Positions 24,091 to 33,165 are shown, numbered from the stretch's first letter. The stretch is DNA of 46,574 nt from an uncultured Roseburia sp. (GCA_900753715.1 CAAEAE010000002.1:1-46574); one strand, 5' to 3'. Made by a program: numbers and translations. Notes: generated by a model not told the origin, from the letters alone.

Positions 24091-25302
24091 ATGGTTTCAA
24101 AGAAAATAGAAAAGGCATTGCAGGGAAATTCGGCAATCCGCGCGATGTTTGTAGAAGGAAAAGAATTAAAGGAAAAGTACGGAGAGGACAAGGTGTTTGA
24201 TTTCTCACTCGGCAATCCGGCAACCCCGGCTCCGGCAGCCTTGAATCAGGCAATCCGCACACTTTTAGACGAGGCAGACAGCTCACCGCAAGCCGCAATG
24301 GAGCTGCACGGATATATGGAAAATGTCGGTTACAAAGAGGTGCGTCAGGCAGTGGCGGACAACTTAAACAAACGGTTTGGAACAAAGTTTGATGCGCATA
24401 ACCTTGTGATGACCGTGGGGGCAGCAGGCGGCTTAAACATCATTTTTAAGACGATTTTAGACCCGGGGGACGAGGTCATCGTCTTTGCACCGTTTTTCGG
24501 CGAGTACCGCCAGTATGCGGCAAACTTTGACGCTTCGATTGTTGCGGTAAATCCAAATCCTGAGACATTCCAGCCGGATCTGGCAGACTTTGAGGCGAAG
24601 ATAACGGCAAAGACCAAGGCGCTGATTGTCAACACTCCAAATAATCCTACAGGTGTCATCTATAAGCCGGAGACGATGGAGCAGATTGCAGAGATTCTGA
24701 CACGCAAGGAAAAAGAGTTTGGACATGACATTTATCTAGTTTCCGATGAGCCATACCGTGAGCTTGTCTATGATGGAAACAAAGAAGATTTTCTGACAAA
24801 ATATTATAAAAATACAATTGTAGGATATTCATTTAGTAAATCCCTGTCATTACCGGGAGAGCGTATCGGCTACGTGGTGGTGCCGGATGAGGCAGCTGAT
24901 GCAGAGCTTTTGTTAAAGGGGCTTGAGATTTCAAACCGTGTGCTTGGATTTGTCAATGCGCCATCCTTACAGCAGAAGGCTGTGGCAGCCTGTCTGGAAG
25001 AAAAGACAGATGTCGTATTTTATGATGAAAATAGAAAAATGCTCTATGAGGGACTTACCGCGCTTGGATTTACCTGCATCAAGCCGGAAGGTGCATTTTA
25101 TCTCTGGTTAAAATCCCCGGTGGAAGACGAGGAAGCTTTCGTCGAAGAGGGAAAGAAATATAATATTCTTATGGTAAAGGGCAGCGCATTCGGCTGTGGC
25201 GGATTCGTGCGCCTTGCTTACTGTGTGTCACATGAGACCGTGAAAAATTCACTGCCGGCATTTGCAAAGCTTGCCGCAGTCTATGGATTATCTGCAAAAT
25301 AA
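24091..25302 (+). CDS. PLP-dependent class I/II aminotransferase
   Basis: The 403-residue enzyme has the fold-type I features: substrate-binding NPATPAPAALNQAI near the start, VNTPNNPTGVIY, the SDEPYRELVYDG aspartate segment, and the PLP Lys in GYSFSKSLSLPGERIGY. It is probably an aspartate or aromatic-type aminotransferase; the exact amino acid is not evident. The ATG at 24091 has AAAGGAG 8 nt upstream and is chosen over a longer frame from 24052. It lies 26 nt before the hisC-like gene. Confidence 0.88.
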   Translation: MVSKKIEKALQGNSAIRAMFVEGKELKEKYGEDKVFDFSLGNPATPAPAALNQAIRTLLDEADSSPQAAMELHGYMENVGYKEVRQAVADNLNKRFGTKFDAHNLVMTVGAAGGLNIIFKTILDPGDEVIVFAPFFGEYRQYAANFDASIVAVNPNPETFQPDLADFEAKITAKTKALIVNTPNNPTGVIYKPETMEQIAEILTRKEKEFGHDIYLVSDEPYRELVYDGNKEDFLTKYYKNTIVGYSFSKSLSLPGERIGYVVVPDEAADAELLLKGLEISNRVLGFVNAPSLQQKAVAACLEEKTDVVFYDENRKMLYEGLTALGFTCIKPEGAFYLWLKSPVEDEEAFVEEGKKYNILMVKGSAFGCGGFVRLAYCVSHETVKNSLPAFAKLAAVYGLSAK

Positions 25303-25328
25303 ACAGGAAAAAACAGGAGAAAAGAAAA

Positions 25329-26402
25329 GTGATGGGCAATTGGGAGTCATATGTGAGGAAAGTCGTTCCCTATGTACCGGGTGAACAGCCGGACAGGGAA
25401 CACATGATAAAACTGAATACCAACGAGAATCCGTATCCGCCGGCACCGGGAGTGGAAAAGGCGCTGCGGGAATTTCAGACTGATAAGCTGCGGCTTTATC
25501 CGGAACCGACCTGTAAGGTGCTGACAGAGGCAATCGCAGAAAACTATGGGTTAAAAAAGGAGCAGGTGTTTGTCGGGGTCGGCTCCGATGATGTGCTTGC
25601 AATGATTTTTCTGACCTTTTTTAATTCCGGCGTTCCGATTCTGTTTCCGGATATCACGTATTCATTTTATGATGTGTGGGCAGATATGCTTCGGATTCCC
25701 TATGAGACGAAGGCGCTTGACGATGCATTCCGGATTCGTAAGGAAGATTATTATGGGGAAAATGGCGGCGTGATTTTTCCGAATCCAAATGCACCTACAG
25801 GTGTCTTGATGGACTGCTCGGAGATTGAAGATATTTTAAATCACAACCGTGATGTGATTGTGGTGGTAGACGAGGCATACATTGATTTTGGAGGAAAGAG
25901 CGCACTTCCACTGATTGAGCGCTACGATAACCTTCTTGTTGTGCAGACCTTTTCCAAGTCCAGATCGATGGCAGGAATGAGAATCGGCTATGCGATGGGA
26001 AATGAGAAGTTAATCCGCTACATCAATGATGTCAAATATTCGTTCAATTCTTACACGATGAACCAGACCGCGCTCGCCCTTGGGGTCGAGGCAATCCGCG
26101 ATAAGGCATACTTTGAAGAGACCAGGCAGAAGGTGATTGCGACAAGGGAGTGGACCAAAAAAGAACTGATAAAACTTGGATTCCATTTTGAGGATTCCAT
26201 GAGCAATTTTATTTTTGCAAGTCATGAGAAAGTGCCTGCAAAAGAGATTTTTGAAAAATTAAAAAAGCGCGACATTTATGTGCGCTTTTTTAACAAACCC
26301 CGGATTGATAATTACCTGCGTATCAGTATCGGAACACAGCAGGAAATGGAAATTTTTATAAAGGAGCTTCGGGAGCTTCTGTCTGAGTACAGCGAAGCTT
26401 AA
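25329..26402 (+). CDS. hisC: Histidinol-phosphate aminotransferase-like enzyme
   Basis: The 357-residue enzyme has the HisC pattern: KLNTNENPYPPAPGVEKAL at about residue 28, VGVGSDDVLA, FPNPNAPTGV, VVVDEAYIDFGG, and the PLP Lys in QTFSKSRSMAGMRIGY. It would convert imidazole acetol phosphate to histidinol phosphate, or act as an aromatic aminotransferase in Firmicutes where these overlap. GTG 25329 or ATG 25332 could be the start; AGGAG lies 9-12 nt before them. Other his genes are not adjacent, so the symbol is by homology. Its last 47 nt overlap the convergent CPBP gene. Confidence 0.85.
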   Translation: MMGNWESYVRKVVPYVPGEQPDREHMIKLNTNENPYPPAPGVEKALREFQTDKLRLYPEPTCKVLTEAIAENYGLKKEQVFVGVGSDDVLAMIFLTFFNSGVPILFPDITYSFYDVWADMLRIPYETKALDDAFRIRKEDYYGENGGVIFPNPNAPTGVLMDCSEIEDILNHNRDVIVVVDEAYIDFGGKSALPLIERYDNLLVVQTFSKSRSMAGMRIGYAMGNEKLIRYINDVKYSFNSYTMNQTALALGVEAIRDKAYFEETRQKVIATREWTKKELIKLGFHFEDSMSNFIFASHEKVPAKEIFEKLKKRDIYVRFFNKPRIDNYLRISIGTQQEMEIFIKELRELLSEYSEA

Positions 26403-27234
26403 GTTTGATGGAACCCTGGCGGAATACCAAGATTCCGGAGGTTGTTGCGGCAATCGCAAAGACGAACCAGAAAGCGATGGAAATGAGGTTGTCCTGAATC
26501 GTGAAATATCCGCTTAATACAGTGCCCCAGAAGTTAAACAGCATATGTAACAGGATGGAGTGGTAGAGGTTTCCGCCCTTTTCGCAGACATAACCGAGAA
26601 ACAGGCCAAGGCAGAATGCGTAGATGCCCTGAATCATGTTCATATGGAAGATGCCGAAAAGAACCGCCTGGAAGATATTTGCTGCCCAGAATGGAAGGAA
26701 TTTCTTCGCATGGTGCATGGTGACGCCGCGGTAGATTAACTCCTCGGAAATCGGCGCTAAGAGCACGGAATAGAAAAACATGCTGACGGTAAGGGAAGAT
26801 GTCATGCCGGCACTTTCAAGCAGCTTCATGTACTGCTCCAGCCAGGCTGGAACAAGGGCGGAAACACCGCTGACAATGTAGCTGGACAGATATTGAAGCC
26901 CCGGAACCAATAATAAAATTCCTGCAAACATAAGCGGGTGGAATGTCTTTTTTACCTGCGGCAGATAAACGGCGTCGTAACGCATATAGTACCACAGCCC
27001 ATAAATGACAATGCAGGACAGCGAGAAAAAAATCATAATCCAGGTGTTAAACGTCGTATTCGTCCACAAATCCACCAGGGAAGAGTAAATTTCCATGAGA
27101 CCTTCACCGGAGGGAGCCGCCGTAAAACGGATGAGACCGGAAATTCCCATTGCGAAAATCATGACAAGGTACTGAAGTCCGATGCACAGCAAAAGTGGCA
27201 GAAAAGTAAAACAAAATTGTCCAAATCGTTTCAT
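26356..27234 (-). CDS. CPBP-family intramembrane metalloprotease
   Basis: The 292-residue protein has about eight membrane helices and the CPBP motifs: EELIYRGV (the EExxxR motif), then FGIFHMNMIQG and HSILLHMLFNFWG, whose Glu/His residues form the zinc site. The family includes prenyl-protein CAAX proteases and bacteriocin-immunity-like proteins. The start at 27234 (MKRFGQ) has TGGAG 9 nt upstream; longer frames begin at 27249 or 27309. It is convergent with hisC, and 47 nt of its 3' end are antisense to the hisC coding end. Confidence 0.85.
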   Translation of the reverse strand: MKRFGQFCFTFLPLLLCIGLQYLVMIFAMGISGLIRFTAAPSGEGLMEIYSSLVDLWTNTTFNTWIMIFFSLSCIVIYGLWYYMRYDAVYLPQVKKTFHPLMFAGILLLVPGLQYLSSYIVSGVSALVPAWLEQYMKLLESAGMTSSLTVSMFFYSVLLAPISEELIYRGVTMHHAKKFLPFWAANIFQAVLFGIFHMNMIQGIYAFCLGLFLGYVCEKGGNLYHSILLHMLFNFWGTVLSGYFTIQDNLISIAFWFVFAIAATTSGILVFRQGSIKLKLRCTQTEAPEAPL

Positions 27235-27336
27235 AATTGTATTCTCCATACCATAGTAATGAATTTTTAATACTCTTTGTATTATAGCAATGGTGTGCAT
27301 TGAATGCAAGAATGAACGCTGGCAGAAAAAAGAGTA

Positions 27337-27365
27337 TTTACTTTAAAACTTTAATATGCTAAAAT
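27337..27365 (+). promoter_or_regulatory. Predicted promoter of the YerC/YecD gene
   Basis: TTTACT (27337-27342), 17-nt spacer and TAAAAT (27360-27365). Confidence 0.4.
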
Positions 27366-27402
27366 TCGTTTAGATGCAAATATCAAAGAAGGAGAGAGAA
27401 CT

Positions 27403-27711
27403 ATGAGCAAAAAACTTAGGACAGAAGCGGTAGACAACCTTTTCGATGCAATTTTAAGCCTGCAGAACAGAGAGGAATGTTACACTTTTTTTGAAGATGT
27501 GTGTACCATCAATGAGCTTTTGTCATTGTCGCAGAGATTTGAAGTGGCAAAAATGTTAAGAGACCAGAAGACCTATCTGGACATTGCAGAAAAGACCGGA
27601 GCATCCACTGCAACCATCAGCCGCGTAAATCGTTCCTTAAATTACGGAAATGACGGTTATGATATGGTATTTGCCAGATTACAGGGTGGGAATGCAAACC
27701 GGGAAGCATAG
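27403..27711 (+). CDS. YerC/YecD-family TrpR-like DNA-binding protein
   Basis: This 102-residue protein has the TrpR-superfamily helix-turn-helix: NELLSLSQRFEVAKMLRDQ then TYLDIAEKTGASTATISRVN with a recognition helix. It is the YerC/YecD type, which lacks the tryptophan-binding residues of TrpR in most members. It should act as a cytoplasmic transcription regulator with unknown targets, often found beside pcrA in Firmicutes; here pcrA lies 900 nt downstream, consistent with that. It starts at ATG 27403 after AAGGAG. Confidence 0.85.
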   Translation: MSKKLRTEAVDNLFDAILSLQNREECYTFFEDVCTINELLSLSQRFEVAKMLRDQKTYLDIAEKTGASTATISRVNRSLNYGNDGYDMVFARLQGGNANREA

Positions 27712-27742
27712 AACGGATTTCAAGTTGAGTTATGAAAATAGA

Positions 27743-27792
27743 AGGCTGCCTCAAGGACATATGAAAATGTCTGCCTTTGAGGTAGCCTTTTT
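27743..27792 (+). terminator. Rho-independent terminator
   Basis: A long stem with small bulges, AGGCTGCCTCAAGGACAT (27743-27760) against ATGTCTGCCTTTGAGGTAGC, then CCTTTTT. It closes the YerC gene. Confidence 0.75.
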
Positions 27793-27808
27793 GTACGGAA
27801 AAATAAAA

Positions 27809-28429
27809 TTAAGAGGGACTGTCTTTCTCAGAAGCAGCCTTTTTATCGTTCATCTGGTCAATTAACCGCTCAATCAGCGTTTTTTTAATGTAGACATCAT
27901 AGCTTAACATACAGATAAAGCTGAAGGTGCGCAACATATCCGCATCCTCGGCAGGAGCGTTTGAAAAGGTATTGCGGGAAGTCTTAAACTTCTTTGCGAG
28001 GTCCTTCATCAGGTTCTGTGTCTCATCGTGCTCTAATCCGAACACTTCCTTGTATACATCTTCTAACTTAAATTCACTGTCTTTGCCAAAGTACTTGTCC
28101 GTAATGGGATTTAAAATACTCTGGATATCGTTGATGCTTAAGATGCTTTTAAAATAGTAGATAAAAATCAGTGCAAGAACGTGCTCTTTGGTATATTTTT
28201 TCTTCTCCGGCGGCGGAAGAAGGTCATTCTTGGCATAATTGTTAATCATGGTCTTGGTGAGAATCTTGTCCCCCTCGTGGCGCTTGGAAGCCGCAAGCTG
28301 GGAATCCATAAAGGTTGTAATCTGATCCATATACAGGTCGATATTGGGAATATCTTCCGGCTTTACATAGTCAATTTTTTTTAACTCTTCTAAAATAGAA
28401 CTTAGAAACTTCTTGGTGTCGATATCCAT
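27809..28429 (-). CDS. DUF1836-containing protein
   Basis: The 206-residue protein contains the DUF1836 region in its middle (KTMINNYAKNDLLPPPEKKK, followed by YTKEHVLALIFIYYFKSILS). It resembles a winged/MerR-like DNA-binding fold and is common in Firmicutes. The role is unknown but probably regulatory. The first residues are helical and the end is charged. It is divergent from pcrA, with a strong promoter at 28506-28478 that contains a perfect palindrome, suggesting autoregulation. Confidence 0.8.
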   Translation of the reverse strand: MDIDTKKFLSSILEELKKIDYVKPEDIPNIDLYMDQITTFMDSQLAASKRHEGDKILTKTMINNYAKNDLLPPPEKKKYTKEHVLALIFIYYFKSILSINDIQSILNPITDKYFGKDSEFKLEDVYKEVFGLEHDETQNLMKDLAKKFKTSRNTFSNAPAEDADMLRTFSFICMLSYDVYIKKTLIERLIDQMNDKKAASEKDSPS

Positions 28430-28477
28430 ATTCGATTTGCCTCGCTATTGTTGTTGAAACTAATTATTTCTTATCAC

Positions 28478-28506
28478 ATTATATAGTATTGAATACTAGA
28501 TGACAA
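28478..28506 (-). promoter_or_regulatory. Promoter of the DUF1836 gene with palindromic operator
   Basis: On the minus strand TTGTCA (28506-28501), 17-nt spacer and TATAAT (28483-28478). The spacer contains the 15-bp palindrome TAGTATTGAATACTA (28484-28498), an obvious repressor site. Confidence 0.7.
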
Positions 28507-28569
28507 GAGATAACTATTCATTTTTTTATAAAAAACAAGAAAATATGTTCTGTTTTTCTAATGGCAGGT

Positions 28570-28579
28570 GTGATATAAT
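28570..28579 (+). promoter_or_regulatory. Extended -10 promoter of pcrA
   Basis: TGTGATATAAT with TATAAT at 28574-28579 resembles an extended -10 box; no good -35 is visible. It lies 32 nt before the pcrA start. Confidence 0.5.
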
Positions 28580-28610
28580 AGAACCTATCACAAAGTCAGG
28601 AGAATAATCT

Positions 28611-30848
28611 ATGAGCATTTATGATACATTGAACGAACAGCAGAAGCAGGGAGTTTTTACCACAGACGGACCGGTGCTGATTCTCGCGGGGGCAGGAAGC
28701 GGCAAGACGAGAGTGCTGACACACCGTACGGCATATCTGATTGAGGAAAAAGGAGTGAATCCCTACCATATTATGGCGATTACCTTTACGAACAAGGCGG
28801 CAGGAGAGATGCGGGAACGAATTGACAACCTGGTCGGATATGGTTCGGAGAGTATCTGGGTTTCCACGTTTCATTCGACCTGTGTACGGATTTTGCGCAG
28901 ACACATTGACAGAATCGGCTTTGATACAAATTTCACAATTTACGATGCCGATGATTCTAAGACGGTGATGAAGGATATCTGCAAGCGCTTAAATATCGAT
29001 ACGAAGATGTACAAAGAAAAAAGCCTTCTGGCGGCAATTTCTTCTGCAAAGGATGAACTGATTTCCCCGGAAGAGTTTGCACTGCGTGCCGTAAATGCAG
29101 GGGATTATGCAAAACGCAAGCAGTCGGAGGTTTACAGGGAGTATCAGGAGACACTGCGGAAAAATAATGCGCTTGATTTTGATGATTTGATTGTAAAAAC
29201 GGTGGAGCTGTTTGAGACAGACCCGGAGGTGCTTGATTATTACCAGGAGCGTTTCCGGTATATTATGGTCGATGAGTATCAGGATACCAACACGGCGCAG
29301 TTTAAGCTGATCAGCCTTCTGGCGCGCAAATACAAGAATCTCTGTGTGGTGGGAGATGATGACCAGTCGATTTACAAGTTCCGCGGGGCAAATATTTATA
29401 ATATTTTAAATTTTGAAAAGTATTTCCCAGAGGCAGTGACTATCCGTCTGGAACAGAATTACCGTTCCACAAAAAATATTTTGAATGCCGCAAACGGTGT
29501 GATTGCCAACAACATCGGGCGTAAGGAAAAAACGCTCTGGACAGATAATCCGGAGGGCGAAAAGATTGATTTTGAGCAGTTTGATACCGCATACGAGGAA
29601 GCGGACTATGTGGCACGGGATATTTTATCCGGCACAAAGAGCGGCAGATATCATTATGGCGATTATGCAGTGTTATACCGTACGAATGCACAGTCCCGTC
29701 TGTTCGAGGAACGTTTTATCACATCCAATATTCCATATAAGATTGTCGGCGGCGTCAATTTCTATGCCAGAAAGGAGATTAAAGACCTTCTCGCATATTT
29801 AAAGACGATTGATAACGGCAGGGATGATTTGGCGGTGCGCCGTATCATCAATGTGCCGAAACGTGGAATCGGTGCAACGACATTGCTCAAAGTGGCGGAT
29901 TGGGCATCGGTCTGTGGAATCAGTTTTTATGATGCCTTAAAACAGGCGGAGGAAGTGCCGAATCTTGGAAAGGCTTCGTTAAAGATTCGTCCGTTTGTAA
30001 ATTTTATCCAGACAATGCGCAGCAAAGTACCGATTATTGGGGTATCTGAGCTGCTTCGTGAGATTATCGAGGAGACCGGATATGTGCGCGAATTAGAGGC
30101 AGAAGGCACGGACGAAGCGATGGCACGAATTGAGAACATCGACGAGTTAATCAGCAAGGTGGTTGCCTATGAGGAGAGTGAGGAACAGCCGACATTGAGC
30201 GGATTTCTTGAGGAAGTGGCATTAGTGGCTGACATTGACGGACTCGAGGAAGGAAGCGATTATGTTGTATTGATGACGTTACATAGTGCCAAGGGTCTTG
30301 AGTTCCCGAAGGTCTTTTTAGCAGGTATGGAAGATGGACTGTTTCCAAGCTATATGTCCATTGTCGCTGATAATCCGACAGAGGCGATTGAAGAGGAGCG
30401 GCGTCTTGCCTACGTTGGAATCACAAGAGCCAGAGAAGAACTTGCAATTACCTGTGCAAGAACCCGTATGGTGCGTGGAGAGACACAGTACAATAAAGTA
30501 TCCCGTTTTGTAAAGGAGATTCCGTCAGAGCTTCTGTCTGCCGAAATCCGTCAAAAGGAGCCAAAGGAATCCTCATTTGCGAAGCGCACGGTAACAAAGC
30601 CAAAGCGTACAAGTCTTAGAGACCAGCCGTCCGGACAGAATATGCAGAGTCAGATTTTTACCGGGGCAGCCATGAAAAAAACAGCGCTCGACTACGGCGT
30701 GGGAGACCGTGTGTCCCATGTGAAGTTTGGAACCGGCACGGTCAAAGCCGTGATGGATGGCGGAAGAGACTACGAGGTTACGGTAGATTTTGATACAGCT
30801 GGAACGAAAAAGATGTTTGCCGGATTTGCCAAGCTGAAAAAAATATAA
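28611..30848 (+). CDS. pcrA: ATP-dependent DNA helicase PcrA/UvrD
   Basis: The 745-residue SF1A helicase unwinds DNA in repair and plasmid replication. It shows Walker A GAGSGKTR (27-34), FTNKAAGEMRER, the DEYQDTN box of Walker B/motif II, GDDDQSIYKFRGA (motif III), LEQNYRST, and the late motif LMTLHSAKGLEFPKVFL (V) and YVGITRAREEL (VI). The C-terminal end has a Tudor-like domain (GDRVSHVKFGTGTVKAV) that binds RNA polymerase in PcrA. Length is typical. The ATG at 28611 has AGGAG 9 nt upstream. Chromosomal housekeeping gene. Confidence 0.95.
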   Translation: MSIYDTLNEQQKQGVFTTDGPVLILAGAGSGKTRVLTHRTAYLIEEKGVNPYHIMAITFTNKAAGEMRERIDNLVGYGSESIWVSTFHSTCVRILRRHIDRIGFDTNFTIYDADDSKTVMKDICKRLNIDTKMYKEKSLLAAISSAKDELISPEEFALRAVNAGDYAKRKQSEVYREYQETLRKNNALDFDDLIVKTVELFETDPEVLDYYQERFRYIMVDEYQDTNTAQFKLISLLARKYKNLCVVGDDDQSIYKFRGANIYNILNFEKYFPEAVTIRLEQNYRSTKNILNAANGVIANNIGRKEKTLWTDNPEGEKIDFEQFDTAYEEADYVARDILSGTKSGRYHYGDYAVLYRTNAQSRLFEERFITSNIPYKIVGGVNFYARKEIKDLLAYLKTIDNGRDDLAVRRIINVPKRGIGATTLLKVADWASVCGISFYDALKQAEEVPNLGKASLKIRPFVNFIQTMRSKVPIIGVSELLREIIEETGYVRELEAEGTDEAMARIENIDELISKVVAYEESEEQPTLSGFLEEVALVADIDGLEEGSDYVVLMTLHSAKGLEFPKVFLAGMEDGLFPSYMSIVADNPTEAIEEERRLAYVGITRAREELAITCARTRMVRGETQYNKVSRFVKEIPSELLSAEIRQKEPKESSFAKRTVTKPKRTSLRDQPSGQNMQSQIFTGAAMKKTALDYGVGDRVSHVKFGTGTVKAVMDGGRDYEVTVDFDTAGTKKMFAGFAKLKKI

Positions 30849-30870
30849 AATTTATTTATAAATTTTTTAT
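30848..30870 (+). terminator. AT-rich hairpin after pcrA
   Basis: AAATTTA (30848-30854) pairs with TAAATTT (30859-30865) followed by more T. It is AT-only, so a weak terminator at best. Confidence 0.35.
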
Positions 30871-30953
30871 AGGCGAAATGGGAAACATATGATATAATAA
30901 AGCAATAAGAAGGCACCATTTTTGTGGGTATAAATAAGAGGAGGCGCAGAACA

Positions 30954-31259
30954 ATGAATAAGGTAGAAGAACTGATTAACATGTCCAAGTTAAATGATTT
31001 ATTAAACCGTAAGGAAACGGAAGTAGAGGCAGAGAGAAAGAAAACTTCCAAAGTCGTATGGGTGTTTGCAATTATCGGCATCATCGCCGCAGTTGCAGCA
31101 GCAATTTACGGAGTATACCGTTTCTTTACACCGGATTATCTCGAGGACTTCGAGGATGATTTCGATGATGACTACGAAGACGATTTCTTCGATGATGAAG
31201 AAGAGGATGACGATTCCTCTGACAAGGAAGAGAAGAAAGACGACGAAGAAGAGGAATAG
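30954..31259 (+). CDS. Small membrane protein with very acidic tail
   Basis: The 101-residue protein has an N-terminal helix (MNKVEELINMSKLNDLLNRK), a transmembrane helix at about residues 37-58 and a C-terminal region that is almost entirely Asp/Glu with some Phe and Ser. A GAGGAGGCG site precedes ATG 30954; the frame from 30924 lacks one. A TATAAT box at 30893-30898 may be its promoter. Its tail is probably cytoplasmic or external and strongly charged. No function known. It has its own terminator. Confidence 0.65.
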   Translation: MNKVEELINMSKLNDLLNRKETEVEAERKKTSKVVWVFAIIGIIAAVAAAIYGVYRFFTPDYLEDFEDDFDDDYEDDFFDDEEEDDDSSDKEEKKDDEEEE

Positions 31260-31272
31260 AGTGGTAGTGGAA

Positions 31273-31298
31273 GGGCTGCATGATTGCAGCCCTTTCTT
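31273..31298 (+). terminator. Rho-independent terminator
   Basis: GGGCTGCA (31273-31280), TGAT loop, TGCAGCCC (31285-31292), then TTTCTT. Confidence 0.85.
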
Positions 31299-31339
31299 AT
31301 GCAATAGGAAAGAAAAATAAGGAAGCGGTTGGAGGAAGT

Positions 31340-33028
31340 ATGAAAAAAGGTCAGATTGTGGAAGGAATCATTGAGCAGGTAGATTTCCCAAATAAAGGTG
31401 TGTTACGGACAGAAGACGGAGATCGCGTTATCGTAAAAAACAGTATTCCCGGGCAGAAGGTGCGGGCATCCGTCAACAAGGTGCGGAAGGGAAAATGTGA
31501 AGGACGTCTGTTAGAGGTGCTTGAAAAGGCACCACAGGAATTAGAAGAGCCGGGCTGTGTCCATTTTGGGGAATGTGGAGGCTGTACCTATCAGAATCTG
31601 CCTTACGAAGAGCAGCTTGCGTTAAAGGAAAAGCAGGTCAAAAAGCTGCTTGATGAGGTGATTGTGCCGGAAAATAAAGACTATCCGTTTCTCGGTGTGA
31701 AGGAAAGTCCAAGCCAGAATGGATACCGCAACAAAATGGAATTTTCTTTCGGGGATGCGTGGAAGGACGGACCGCTTGCTCTTGGCATGCACAAACGTGG
31801 AAGCTTCTACGACATTGTGGATGTACCGGAATGCCAGATTGTGGATGCGGATTTCCGTAAGGTTCTTAGCGTAACACTTGCTTATTTTCAGAAGGAAAGT
31901 ATCAGCTATTATCACAAACTCCGCCATACCGGTTATCTGCGTCATCTTCTGGTGCGCAAGGCGGTAAAGACGGGCGAAATTCTTGTGGATCTTGTAACAA
32001 CTACAGAGATAGAAAATGAGGTTCTGCTTGACGGCTGGAAGGATGCCCTAACGGCAGAGACGTATGAGGGAACGCTCACCGGAGTCCTTCACACACGAAA
32101 CGATAATGTGGCTGACACCATCTGCAATGAGGGAACGGATATTTTATTTGGAAAAGACTATTTTTATGAGGAGCTGCTTGGGCTTCGCTTTAAAATCACA
32201 CCGTTTTCTTTCTTCCAGACCAATTCACTTGGCGCGGAGGTACTTTATCAGACAGCGAGAGAATTTATCGGAGATGCACTGCCTAGCGGAACAGATGCAG
32301 ATGTTGCGGAACACGGAAAAATTGTATTTGATTTGTATTCCGGCACCGGCACGATTGCCCAGATGCTTGCTCCGGTTGCCAAAAAGGTAATCGGCGTTGA
32401 GATTATTCCGGAGGCAGTTGAAGCGGCAAAGGAGAATGCGGCATTAAATGATTTACATAACTGTGAATTTATTGCCGGAGATGTGTTAAAGGTCATCGAT
32501 GACATCGAAGAAAAGCCGGATTACATTGTGCTTGACCCGCCGCGTGACGGCATCCATCCGAAGGCACTTGAGAAGATTATCCGCTACGGTGTTCCGCAGA
32601 TGGTCTATATCTCCTGTAAGCCCACCAGCCTGGCGAGGGATTTGGAAGTGTTGCAGGCGAGAGGGTATGAGGTACAGAAGGTCTGTTGCGTGGATATGTT
32701 TCCGAATACCGGGCATGTTGAAACGGTTGTCTTACTTTCCAAGGGAGAAATCGACTCTAAGAAGGTTCGTGTGGAGTTCTCTCTGGAGGACATGGATATG
32801 TCCGGTTTCCAGAACGATGCCACCTATAGTCAGATCAAAGAACGTGTTTTACAGCAGACTGGCTTGAAGGTTTCCTCTCTCTACATCGCTCAGATCAAAC
32901 AAAAGCATGGCATTATTGAACGGGAGAACTACAACAAGCCAAAGTCTGAAAATACCAGACAGCCGAAATGCCCGCCGGAAAAGGAAGCGGCAATTACGGA
33001 AGCATTGAAGTATTTTGGGATGATTTGA
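31340..33028 (+). CDS. rlmD: 23S rRNA (uracil-5-)-methyltransferase RlmD, with C-terminal extension
   Basis: This 562-residue SAM enzyme methylates U1939 or a nearby uridine of 23S rRNA. Visible: a TRAM domain at the N-terminus; the 4Fe-4S cysteines C73, C79, C82 and C165; SAM motif FDLYSGTGTIAQML; and the catalytic region DPPRDGIHPKALEK with the nucleophile Cys in YISCKPTSLARD. After about residue 470 there is an extension of about 90 residues (VRVEFSLEDMDMSGFQ, YIAQIKQKHGI, CPPEKEAAITEALKYFGMI) not part of standard RlmD. The ATG at 31340 has GGAGGAAG; the frame from 31280 does not. The island begins at its stop. Confidence 0.88.
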   Translation: MKKGQIVEGIIEQVDFPNKGVLRTEDGDRVIVKNSIPGQKVRASVNKVRKGKCEGRLLEVLEKAPQELEEPGCVHFGECGGCTYQNLPYEEQLALKEKQVKKLLDEVIVPENKDYPFLGVKESPSQNGYRNKMEFSFGDAWKDGPLALGMHKRGSFYDIVDVPECQIVDADFRKVLSVTLAYFQKESISYYHKLRHTGYLRHLLVRKAVKTGEILVDLVTTTEIENEVLLDGWKDALTAETYEGTLTGVLHTRNDNVADTICNEGTDILFGKDYFYEELLGLRFKITPFSFFQTNSLGAEVLYQTAREFIGDALPSGTDADVAEHGKIVFDLYSGTGTIAQMLAPVAKKVIGVEIIPEAVEAAKENAALNDLHNCEFIAGDVLKVIDDIEEKPDYIVLDPPRDGIHPKALEKIIRYGVPQMVYISCKPTSLARDLEVLQARGYEVQKVCCVDMFPNTGHVETVVLLSKGEIDSKKVRVEFSLEDMDMSGFQNDATYSQIKERVLQQTGLKVSSLYIAQIKQKHGIIERENYNKPKSENTRQPKCPPEKEAAITEALKYFGMI

Positions 33029-33029
33029 G
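33024..33029 (+). other. Possible attL core at the rlmD stop
   Basis: TTTGAG overlaps the rlmD stop codon (TGA at 33026-33028). The same hexamer occurs at 46561-46566 just past the serine recombinase gene. Large serine recombinases of the TnpX/TndX kind cut at GA dinucleotides, and both copies contain GA. Six bp is short, so this is weak evidence. Confidence 0.3.
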
Positions 33030-33121
33030 AATTGCCAATATTGGGGAAATTGATCGTAAAACAGTACATGCGACTGTCTTGATAGATAAAACAAACTATT
33101 CTTTATAGTCACAAAAAACAC

Positions 33122-33165
33122 AACACCGTTCACTGGTCATTATGACCGGTGAACGGTGTTTATTT
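33122..33165. terminator. Bidirectional terminator
   Basis: A 19-bp stem with one mismatch (33122-33140 with 33142-33160; ACACCGTTCACTGGTCAT) is followed by TTATTTAT on plus and a TTTTTT-containing stretch on minus. It separates rlmD from the minus-strand ATPase gene. Confidence 0.85.

Noticed and set aside
25329..26402. Threonine-phosphate decarboxylase (CobD) instead of HisC
   Set aside because: No cobalamin genes are near and the substrate segment fits HisC-like enzymes better; not excluded.
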